A stretch of DNA of 5,436 bases from assembly GCA_016744555.1 (NCBI GenBank), contig JADGED010000169.1, positions 1-5,436 on the forward strand, read 5' to 3'. Below, one piece after another: positions 1 through 5,114 of this stretch; position 1 is the stretch's first letter; every line of letters starts with the position of its first letter. A program made the translations under genes and the position numbers. The notes beneath the pieces are model-generated. The model searched no databases, was not told where the DNA came from, and saw only the letters and a program-made list of their open reading frames with translations. Source of the DNA: Desulfuromonadaceae bacterium. GTDB taxonomy: Bacteria; Desulfobacterota; Desulfuromonadia; Desulfuromonadales; Geopsychrobacteraceae.

Positions 1-1219
1 CTTTTGCATGCTCCGGTTCCAAGCGTGGGTCAGAGACAACTTTACGTAGCAACTTAAGCCCATCTTTTTTCCAGTTTCTGGCAAGATAGGTTTGTGCAAC
101 GCGTAATTGCCATTCTGGATTGTCCGGTTCTTCTCGGCAAGCGGCATTAAAGGTATCGAGAATTTCTGGTAGATGTTGTTTGTGGCGAAGCCAGAATTCG
201 GCCAAAGGTAAACTGGTACTACCGGTACATTGTGATGCCGGAACCATTTTTAGTACTTGCTCAGTCTCTTCGAGAGCGCCAGTACGTTCCAGCACTACTG
301 CTGCTAAGAGGATAAACCCGGTTTCGGTATTTCCTGCTGCCAGAGCTTGACGGGCGTGGTTTGCAGCGGTTGGATAATCTTGTAAATGTAGATTTATTAG
401 GGTGAGTTGGGCATGACAAAAGGCTTCATTGCCATCTTGATCAAGAATTTGTTGCAGAAGCTGTTGCGCTTGCTGATAATCGTTGTTCGCCATGAAAATA
501 GAGGTTAGTGCTTCTACGGCCAAGAGGAATTTAGGATTTAGCTCTAGCGCCGTTTCGAAAGCAGTTTGAGCTGTAGCTAGATCTCCTTGGCGACCTAATA
601 AAGCTCCGTATTCAAACCAATAGAGGTCGTCATGTTCCCCCTTATCCAACTGTTCCCAAATTGGAAGTGCTTGGTCATCCATGCCGGCATGAGTCAATAA
701 AACTGCGGTCTTGAATGTCTCCGATTTAGCGCTATAACGCACCGCAAGTGACGGCGGGTAAGAGGTTAAGATTAATTCCATTTGGGTGTCGGCATCATCA
801 GTATTTGCTGCTTCAGGGGCAAGCGGGGTTGCCGTGGGTGTACAATTTGAACAATTAGGTAGGGAGTCTTCTGCCGGACTAATTTCCCCTTCAAGCGGCT
901 TTGCTGCAATAACCCTCTCTATCTCTTCACGCAGGTCTGCACTGCATACCTGTTGTTGGGCTAACTCTAAGTGCTCATCGGCAAGTTCAAGGTTGCCAAT
1001 ACGGCGCAAGCCTAAAGCTTCGTCGAGGTTAAGCTGAGCCAGGCTATCGCCTGCGGTTGCCCGTAGAATCTCAATTTCAGCAATTTCGTCTGCTGGCAGC
1101 TGTTGCTGGGATAATTCCTCGGCAACCAGGCTCGCATCGGCGTAGCGTTGTTGGGCAACAGCTTTGCGTAGCTTTGCTATGCTACTACCACCACCAAAAA
1201 TTTTTCCTAGTAAACCCAT
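1..1219 (-). CDS. TPR-repeat protein, C-terminus cut off by the window edge
   Basis: An uninterrupted frame of 406 codons runs from an ATG at 1219 to the left edge without a stop, so the C-terminus is missing. The protein starts MGLLGKIFGG. Residues about 14-107 are helical and Gln/Leu/Ala-rich. Residues 108-145 form a Pro/Asp/Glu-rich linker that looks disordered and holds a single CSNC motif (Cys123, Cys126). From about 172 to the edge there are roughly seven helix-turn-helix units of TPR type; the clearest is 198-229, ending in ALELNP, followed by units near 231-263, 266-297 and 368-398. TPR solenoids bind protein partners, so a scaffold or assembly role is likely, but the partner cannot be read from sequence. 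No signal peptide or membrane segment is seen, so it is probably cytoplasmic. The start is supported by the end of the open frame and by a weak GGGA about 10 nt upstream. The 187-base gap to the HDOD gene may carry its own promoter. Confidence 0.85.
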   Translation of the reverse strand, partial: MGLLGKIFGGGSSIAKLRKAVAQQRYADASLVAEELSQQQLPADEIAEIEILRATAGDSLAQLNLDEALGLRRIGNLELADEHLELAQQQVCSADLREEIERVIAAKPLEGEISPAEDSLPNCSNCTPTATPLAPEAANTDDADTQMELILTSYPPSLAVRYSAKSETFKTAVLLTHAGMDDQALPIWEQLDKGEHDDLYWFEYGALLGRQGDLATAQTAFETALELNPKFLLAVEALTSIFMANNDYQQAQQLLQQILDQDGNEAFCHAQLTLINLHLQDYPTAANHARQALAAGNTETGFILLAAVVLERTGALEETEQVLKMVPASQCTGSTSLPLAEFWLRHKQHLPEILDTFNAACREEPDNPEWQLRVAQTYLARNWKKDGLKLLRKVVSDPRLEPEHAK

Positions 1220-1366
1220 ATCTTATTAATCCCGTTATTTTTGTTTAGTTGGATGATGGAGTGGCGTACCATTACAGGATCTGGTTCTATCTGTCCATCA
1301 AGGTTGTATGTTTATGGGCAAGTGGCAGCAGGTTGCAGTTTTACAGTAGTATTTGCCCTAGTGGTA

Positions 1367-1372
1367 ATTATA
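1367..1372 (-). promoter_or_regulatory. Candidate -10 box for the TPR gene
   Basis: In the 187-base gap between the HDOD stop and the TPR start, the minus strand has a perfect TATAAT about 150 bases upstream of the TPR ATG. No good -35 hexamer lies 16-18 bases upstream (the best is a poor CCTTTT), and the gap is AT-rich, so this may be chance. No convincing terminator hairpin with a T-run was found after the HDOD gene. Confidence 0.2.
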
Positions 1373-1406
1373 TCCTTCTTAATCTGTTAAAAAGGTTTTG
1401 TAGTGA

Positions 1407-2261
1407 TCACGCAAGTAGCAGTTTACGTTCCCTGATGAATTCTTCATAAAAACTTTCTTGTAGCTCATCAATAACCATTGGATTTGCTTCCAAAGCGAGG
1501 GCACCCCGGCACAGGCTTAAGTTGGTTTCTACCTCTTCGTTATAGCCAATGCCAAAATGGCGACAAAACTCACCAGCGATACTAATGATGGCACACAAGG
1601 TGAAAACCTCTTTATTATCCTTGCATGTCTCTTCATAGTCTCGATGATGCAAGGTCGCTTCAACGATAGTTTTTGGGTAGTTCCAGTGGTCAAGTAGGGC
1701 GGCACCAACGATCTCGTGCGAATAGGCAAATAAGCCGCGTTCAACATCTATGAGCTCGCCTTTACCTTCGTCAACAAATTGTAATACTTGCTGATAGAGT
1801 TGTTTGTCCCGGTTTATCATCACCACTTTGCCAATGTGATGCTGTAGCCCTGCCAGAAAGGCTTCGTCTTTGTCAAAATCGATCAAGCGGTCAGTTAGCA
1901 TGCGGCAGGCAACGGCGCAACCAATTGAGTTTTCCCAGAGTTTACGCTCCATTATGCCGTACGTTTTACTGGTAGAGCGCAGGCTGTATTCCAGTGCCAG
2001 ATTTTTAAGCACATTTTCACCAACGACGATTATGGCGCGATCAACGGTACCAACCTGTTTCATCTGCTGATAAAAAACCGAGTTAGCTATTCGCAGCAGG
2101 CGAGCAGCAATTACCGGATCAAGCGATACGGCATTAGCCAGTTCCTTAACTTTAAGGTCCGGTTTGCGTAATAGCTCTAGCAGTTTGGTTGCCACAATTG
2201 GTGATGGTGGCAATTCTCCCATGCTTTTGGTGATCGATTCAAAATCGTGAAACATACTCAT
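1407..2261 (-). CDS. HDOD-domain protein (signalling scaffold, degenerate HD site)
   Basis: A protein of 284 residues that is almost entirely one HDOD domain. The family hallmark is near the N-terminus: LPPSP (17-21), then the helices leading to LDPVIAARLLRIANSVFY (47-64). In the HD-like half, the place of the usual histidine in LWEHS is Asn111, and the usual GLLHDIGK motif reads GLQHHIGK (138-145), so the metal-binding Asp is replaced by His142. A later YSHEIVGAALLDHW segment (180-193) is typical. HDOD proteins are generally non-catalytic relatives of HD-GYP phosphodiesterases, and act in signalling, motility or c-di-GMP-linked control. The missing metal ligands agree with a non-enzymatic role here. 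There is no receiver, GGDEF or EAL domain, so it is a stand-alone HDOD protein. ATG at 2261 is chosen; a second ATG two codons later (2255) is possible. The only ribosome site is a weak AGG about 10 nt upstream, which also lies in an inverted repeat. It is third in the run after rnhA and the CoA-binding gene. Confidence 0.9.
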   Translation of the reverse strand: MSMFHDFESITKSMGELPPSPIVATKLLELLRKPDLKVKELANAVSLDPVIAARLLRIANSVFYQQMKQVGTVDRAIIVVGENVLKNLALEYSLRSTSKTYGIMERKLWENSIGCAVACRMLTDRLIDFDKDEAFLAGLQHHIGKVVMINRDKQLYQQVLQFVDEGKGELIDVERGLFAYSHEIVGAALLDHWNYPKTIVEATLHHRDYEETCKDNKEVFTLCAIISIAGEFCRHFGIGYNEEVETNLSLCRGALALEANPMVIDELQESFYEEFIRERKLLLA

Positions 2262-2268
2262 CAGTTGT

Positions 2269-2323
2269 TAACCTGTTTGCATTTAAAGGGTGCAGTTTGG
2301 GTTAAATATTATCTTCCAGGTTA
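2269..2323 (-). repeat. Inverted repeat filling the gap before the HDOD gene
   Basis: The 62-base gap between the CoA-binding and HDOD genes is bracketed by perfect 7-bp arms, TAACCTG (2269-2275) and CAGGTTA (2317-2323). A second pair, ATTTAA (2281-2286) and TTAAAT (2302-2307), lies inside. In the transcript the distal arm includes the only Shine-Dalgarno-like AGG of the HDOD gene, and the proximal arm directly follows the stop codon of the upstream gene. The fold could hide the HDOD ribosome site. A 7-bp match within so short a stretch can arise by chance, so this is tentative. Confidence 0.35.
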
Positions 2324-2722
2324 CTATTTGTTTGGCAGCACTACCAACAAGCAACTGCCATCGGCGATAATGTTTAAGTTGTTAGATTTACAGTATTCGA
2401 TTGCTGCTGCGCTTTCGGCTCCAGGTTGCATCCATACATTAGTGATCCCCTTTGTAACCACCTGTTTAACTATCTCTTCGGTGATTTGAGGGGGGGTAAT
2501 GATGGAAATGCTGTCGACGGTGTCAGGTAAATCAGCAATAGAGGCGACACAGTCTGCCCCTTCTATTTGTTTTTCTTGCGGGTGTACTGGAATTACTGTG
2601 CGGCCATGACTGTGGTAACAACGCAAAACCTTGTTGCCAAATTTATGCCGCTTAGTTGAGGCTCCAATAATTGCGAATATGGGGACGGCAAGAAACTGAT
2701 CAATTTGTTCAGTTGTTGTCAT
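2324..2722 (-). CDS. CoA-binding domain protein, YccU type
   Basis: A 132-residue, single-domain protein with a Rossmann-like CoA-binding fold, at the normal length for the stand-alone family (E. coli YccU-like). The nucleotide-binding loop is IIGASTKRHKFGNKVLR (18-34), with the GAS start and conserved K-FGN. It is followed by the strand VIPVHP (43-48). The conserved ITPP (74-77) and WMQPGAE (97-103) motifs are present, and the chain ends with a DGSCLLVVL segment (121-129), where the conserved cysteine (Cys124) is kept. The fold is shared with succinyl-CoA synthetase alpha subunits, but this protein lacks the ligase part and the phosphorylated histidine region. CoA binding is inferred from the family, and the physiological role is unknown. 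ATG at 2722 has a strong AAAGGAAG site 5 nt upstream that overlaps the rnhA stop codon, so it is very likely translated in one operon with rnhA. Confidence 0.93.
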   Translation of the reverse strand: MTTTEQIDQFLAVPIFAIIGASTKRHKFGNKVLRCYHSHGRTVIPVHPQEKQIEGADCVASIADLPDTVDSISIITPPQITEEIVKQVVTKGITNVWMQPGAESAAAIEYCKSNNLNIIADGSCLLVVLPNK

Positions 2723-2727
2723 GTTGA

Positions 2728-2735
2728 CTTCCTTT
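2728..2735 (-). promoter_or_regulatory. Shine-Dalgarno of the CoA-binding gene, overlapping the rnhA stop
   Basis: AAAGGAAG lies 5 nt before the ATG at 2722 and shares two bases with the rnhA TAA stop (2734-2736). Only 11 bases separate the two genes. This fixes the start and indicates translational coupling. Confidence 0.8.
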
Positions 2736-3192
2736 AGCTCGATTGACTAGGGGCATTGACAATTTCCATGCGGGCTAATTCATCGCAACGTTCATTTTCT
2801 TCGTGACCTGCATGCCCTTTTACCCAGACCCAATTAACTTGATGGGTGTTAGCAAGAGCAAGCAATCGTTCCCATAGATCTCGATTGGCAACTTCTTCCT
2901 TTTTGGAATTTTTCCAGCCTTTGCGCTGCCAGCCAGTAATCCACTCAGTCATCCCCTTAACCAAATATTGAGAGTCGGTGGTCAAGCGCACTTGACAAGG
3001 GTGTTTTAGCGCTTCAAGCCCAGCAATTGCCCCCAACATTTCCATCCGGTTATTGGTTGTCTCAGCGGCATAGCCAGATAACTCTTTTTCATTGCTGCCA
3101 TAACGGAGAATAGTCCCGTAGCCACCCGGCCCGGGGTTGCCAGAACAGGCACCGTCTGAATAAATTTCTACCATAGTTGTTACTTCCGTCAT
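2734..3192 (-). CDS. rnhA: Ribonuclease HI
   Basis: A type 1 RNase H of 152 residues, close to the 155 of E. coli RNase HI. It cuts the RNA strand of RNA-DNA hybrids in the cytoplasm (R-loops, stray primers) with two metal ions. All active-site residues are visible: Asp13 in YSDGACSGNPGPGGYG, Glu51 in NNRMEM, Asp73 in TTDSQY, His127 in VKGHAGH and Asp137 in NERCDELAR. These correspond to D10, E48, D70, H124 and D134 of E. coli at a constant offset of three. The basic handle region (W84 to K98, with GWQRKGWKNSKK) is kept, so hybrid binding should be normal. Two starts are possible. ATG at 3192 has AAGGA 8 nt upstream; ATG at 3174 (residue 7) has GGAAG 8 nt upstream and would give a protein beginning MVEIYSDG. 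I prefer 3192, with moderate certainty. The 128-base gap ahead suggests its own promoter, and the CoA-binding gene follows 11 bases later. Confidence 0.97.
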   Translation of the reverse strand: MTEVTTMVEIYSDGACSGNPGPGGYGTILRYGSNEKELSGYAAETTNNRMEMLGAIAGLEALKHPCQVRLTTDSQYLVKGMTEWITGWQRKGWKNSKKEEVANRDLWERLLALANTHQVNWVWVKGHAGHEENERCDELARMEIVNAPSQSS

Positions 3193-3206
3193 GCAAGGGG
3201 TCCTTA

Positions 3207-3243
3207 TTGGCGCCTAAGATAACATAATTAGCTTAAACGCCAA
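3207..3243 (-). promoter_or_regulatory. Inverted repeat overlapping a candidate rnhA promoter
   Basis: TTGGCG (3207-3212) and CGCCAA (3238-3243) are perfect 6-bp arms. Inside them, after a symmetric 2-by-2 mismatch, TAAG (3215-3218) pairs with CTTA (3232-3235), leaving a 13-base AT-rich centre. On the minus strand the right arm reads TTGGCG, a 4/6 match to a -35 box, and 16 bases later TATCTT is a 4/6 match to a -10 box. Transcription would start a short way before the rnhA Shine-Dalgarno site (AAGGA). The repeat could be an operator across the promoter. No T-run follows it on either strand, so it is not an intrinsic terminator. Confidence 0.35.
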
Positions 3244-3267
3244 GGGGAAATGGTTTTCTGGCTTCTG

Positions 3268-3279
3268 TAAAGATCTTTA
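3268..3279. repeat. 12-bp perfect palindrome between pgpA and rnhA
   Basis: TAAAGATCTTTA is a perfect palindrome in the non-coding gap, upstream of the candidate rnhA promoter and downstream of the pgpA stop. It has the size and symmetry of a site for a dimeric regulator, but no known operator is recognised. It has no GC-rich stem and no T-run, so it is not a terminator. Confidence 0.35.
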
Positions 3280-3320
3280 TCGTCACTTGGGGATGAAAAG
3301 TTTATCTCTTTACCTGATTA

Positions 3321-3818
3321 TCAGCCCCAACCCAACCAAAATATTCCCAGACAAATGCGCAAAGCAATGGCAGCATAAACCCCCGCCATAATGTCGTCTA
3401 AAGTTACCCCGAGACCATTTTTCATCTCGCGATCAAACCAATTAGCTGGTGGCGGTTTGATAATGTCAAAAATGCGAAAGAAGATAAAACCTAAGATTGC
3501 CGCTGGCCACGAGAAGGGGAGGAAGGCGGTGGTGACTAAGTAGCCTGCCAGTTCATCAATAACGATACGGCCATCATCGGCCTCTTGGTAATAATCGCCG
3601 GCAAAATCGCAAGCCCAGATGCTTAAAAAGATGATGGCAATCAGGGTAATAAATTGTAGCGGCCAAGAAAAATTGGAAAGATAATAAAATGCCGGAATAC
3701 CGGCTAAGGTGCCAAATGTCCCCGGTGCAATTGGGGCGTAACCTAGCCCACCATTGCTCGATAGAAACAATACAAGCTTGCGATAATTGAAACCTCTAAA
3801 TGGACACTGCTTGGTCAT
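3321..3818 (-). CDS. pgpA: Phosphatidylglycerophosphatase A
   Basis: A 165-residue integral inner-membrane protein that removes the phosphate from phosphatidylglycerophosphate to give phosphatidylglycerol. The length is normal for PgpA. Family motifs appear in order: GLGYAPIAPGTFGTLAG (24-40), DDGRIVIDELAGYLVT (81-96), with the acidic Asp81, Asp82, Asp88 and Glu89 expected at the metal site, FRIFDIIKPPPANWFD (114-129) and GLGVTLDDIMAGVYAA (135-150). Hydrophobic stretches around 52-69, 92-115 and 144-163 fit membrane helices. The start overlaps the larC stop as ATGA (3815-3818). An AGGAG site 7 nt upstream, lying inside the last codons of larC, confirms the start and shows tight coupling. The link to larC is probably shared expression rather than a shared pathway, since PgpA acts in lipid synthesis. 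A small CTGAT-T-ATCAG palindrome (3314-3324) overlaps its stop codon, with no clear terminator after it. Confidence 0.96.
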   Translation of the reverse strand: MTKQCPFRGFNYRKLVLFLSSNGGLGYAPIAPGTFGTLAGIPAFYYLSNFSWPLQFITLIAIIFLSIWACDFAGDYYQEADDGRIVIDELAGYLVTTAFLPFSWPAAILGFIFFRIFDIIKPPPANWFDREMKNGLGVTLDDIMAGVYAAIALRICLGIFWLGWG

Positions 3819-5002
3819 TCTTCTGCTCCTAGGTCTAGTTGTTCATAGGCTGCGATTTCTACTAGGCGGTAAACTTGTTGCAACGGTAGACCGCTTTGTT
3901 GTGCCAGCGTGCGGCAATCTTCGTATTCTGGGGTTAGACGTAAAAATTGTTCTCCGTTAAAAATTAATTTTACTCTGGCTGCTCCCAGTTTGGTGGTGAC
4001 GGTTTCGTTGTGGCGCTTAAGGCTGTAACGGTCACAACCGCTGCTGCGTACACCGATGGCGCTACTTTCATGCATGATCAGATTTGCCAACTCGGTAGCT
4101 TGATCCGGGCGGCAGACTACTTTGAGCAGACTGCCGGGACGGTTTTTTTTCATTTGCAGAGGGACATAGCCAGCATCAAGAGCTCCGGCAACCAATAATT
4201 GTTCCAGTAAGTTCCCTAGCTGCTCCGGCGTGCTGTCGTCGATGTGTGATTCTAGTAACTGTACCTGTTCATTGGCAGTTGTTGTAGCAACTGTTTCGTA
4301 AAGTATGCCGCGAAGCAGATTGGGGCGGTCATTCAACTCCCAGCCACCGACACCGTAACCACTAGTTCCAAGGTTTTGGGTTGACAAAGAACCAAACTCG
4401 GCGAGTTCAGCAACAATTGTGGCTCCAGTAGGAGTGACCAACTCTTTGCTATTGTTGCTATCATAAACCGGTTTACCGTGGAGAATCTCCAAAGTTGCTG
4501 GCGCCGGCAGCGGTAGCGCCCCGTGGGCACATTGAGCCATCCCCCGGGATAATGGCAACGGTGAGCAGCGCACGGTGTCGATTTCAAGAAGGTGAAGGCC
4601 GATAGCGGTACCGACAAGATCAACAATCGCATCGACGGCCCCTACTTCGTGGAAATGGACTTTGTTTATGTCGATACCATGCACCTTGGCTTCAGCTTTG
4701 CCGAGGCGAAGGAAAAAGTTTCTGGCTGTTGCTTTAACGGTTGGATCTAATTCGCTGTTATCCAGCATGGTGTCGATAGTGTTCCAGCTGCGATGGTGGT
4801 GAGTTTCATCACAATCAACCTGCACTCTGCAGCCTTCGATTCCGTGCCGTTGCTCCCGGTTTACTCTCAGGTGATAGCCAGAAATCGGTAGTTTAGCCAG
4901 CTCCTGTTCCAGTTGCTGTAGCTCGAGCCCAAGGTCGATGAGAAGCCCCAACATCATGTCGCCAGAAATGCCAGAAAATGTATCGAGATAAAGAGTTTTC
5001 AT
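3815..5002 (-). CDS. larC: Nickel-pincer cofactor biosynthesis protein LarC (nickel insertase)
   Basis: A 395-residue full-length LarC. In the family, LarC uses CTP to insert nickel into pyridinium-3,5-bisthiocarboxylate mononucleotide, the last step in making the NPN cofactor. The N-terminal hallmark YLDTFSGISGDMML (5-18) is present. It is followed by a histidine cluster ETHHHRSW (66-73), which lies where LarC proteins carry a nickel-binding His-rich loop. Then come VHFHEVGAVDAIVD (115-128), RGMAQCAHGALPLPAPAT (153-170) and TPTGA (190-194). The LarC2 half carries HIDDSTPEQ (253-261), KKNRPG (285-290) and HESSAIGVR (311-319). Both halves are in one frame, unlike Lactiplantibacillus plantarum, where larC1 and larC2 are joined by frameshifting. 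ATG at 5002 is chosen because it starts right at the conserved N-terminus and has an AAAAAGG site 6 nt upstream. A TTG at 5038 is in frame but has no ribosome site and lies in the repeat. larB is upstream and pgpA overlaps downstream. Confidence 0.96.
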   Translation of the reverse strand: MKTLYLDTFSGISGDMMLGLLIDLGLELQQLEQELAKLPISGYHLRVNREQRHGIEGCRVQVDCDETHHHRSWNTIDTMLDNSELDPTVKATARNFFLRLGKAEAKVHGIDINKVHFHEVGAVDAIVDLVGTAIGLHLLEIDTVRCSPLPLSRGMAQCAHGALPLPAPATLEILHGKPVYDSNNSKELVTPTGATIVAELAEFGSLSTQNLGTSGYGVGGWELNDRPNLLRGILYETVATTTANEQVQLLESHIDDSTPEQLGNLLEQLLVAGALDAGYVPLQMKKNRPGSLLKVVCRPDQATELANLIMHESSAIGVRSSGCDRYSLKRHNETVTTKLGAARVKLIFNGEQFLRLTPEYEDCRTLAQQSGLPLQQVYRLVEIAAYEQLDLGAEE

Positions 5003-5008
5003 AGAGAA

Positions 5009-5015
5009 CCTTTTT
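5009..5015 (-). promoter_or_regulatory. larC Shine-Dalgarno, with a complementary upstream segment
   Basis: AAAAAGG lies 6 nt before the larC ATG and decides the start at 5002. The segment 5008-5015 is perfectly complementary (8 bp) to 5048-5055, inside the heptad repeat, so in the transcript the site could be paired and hidden. Site identity is well supported; pairing is only a possibility. Confidence 0.75.
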
Positions 5016-5023
5016 GAGAAGAC

Positions 5024-5110
5024 AGGATCAAGGGTCAAGGTTTAAGGAAAAAGGTAGTTCAAGATTCTTTACCTTGCTCCTTGCTCCTTGCTCCTTGATC
5101 CTTTTACCTT
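5024..5110 (-). repeat. Heptad-phased inverted repeat (AAGG/CCTT units) between larB and larC
   Basis: On the plus strand AGG recurs at 5024, 5031, 5038, 5045 and 5052, exactly 7 bases apart. CCTT recurs at 5072, 5079, 5086, 5093, 5100 and 5107, again exactly 7 apart. The two arrays are inverted around about 5063. The outer arms 5024-5033 and 5093-5102 are perfect 10-bp complements (AGGATCAAGG / CCTTGATCCT). Inward, the AAGG blocks at 5037, 5044 and 5051 face CCTT at 5086, 5079 and 5072 with no slippage, separated by 3-nt linkers that mostly do not pair. Three right-arm units are identical (GCTCCTT). The phase continues to CCTA at 5114, touching the larB stop. In the larB-larC transcript this gives a hairpin of about 79 nt with a tip near AAGATTCTT (5061-5069). 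It has no T-run, so it is unlikely to be a simple terminator. It resembles the general class of short intergenic heptamer repeats, but I cannot name it. Confidence 0.85.
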
Positions 5111-5114
5111 GCCC

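Noticed and set aside
786..1248. Plus-strand frames opposite the TPR gene
   Set aside because: They are low-complexity Ser/Ala-rich shadows of a strongly supported minus-strand gene.
1323..1337. Sigma-54-like promoter on the plus strand (TGGCA...TTGCA)
   Set aside because: The GG and GC elements are one base too close for sigma-54, and no plus-strand gene lies downstream.
1249..1449. 66-codon plus-strand frame across the HDOD-TPR gap
   Set aside because: It begins at TTG without a ribosome site, shows no recognisable protein features and runs into the HDOD gene antisense.
2247..2489. 80-codon plus-strand frame over the CoA-HDOD gap
   Set aside because: Most of it is antisense to the CoA-binding gene; it has no ribosome site and no recognisable protein features.
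4333..4632. 99-codon minus-strand frame inside larC
   Set aside because: It lies entirely within the LarC frame, which carries conserved family motifs over the same bases.
5003..5038. Longer larC starting at TTG 5038 (12 extra residues)
   Set aside because: The TTG has no ribosome binding site and lies in the heptad repeat. The ATG at 5002 has a strong site and begins exactly at the conserved LarC N-terminus.
5024..5105. Heptad hairpin as an intrinsic terminator
   Set aside because: On the transcribed minus strand no T-run follows the hairpin. The short TTTT on the plus strand has no gene upstream to terminate.
5024..5110. CRISPR array or integration site
   Set aside because: Units are 7 bases with 3-base variable parts, far too short for CRISPR repeats and spacers, and there is no integrase, tRNA or cas gene nearby.
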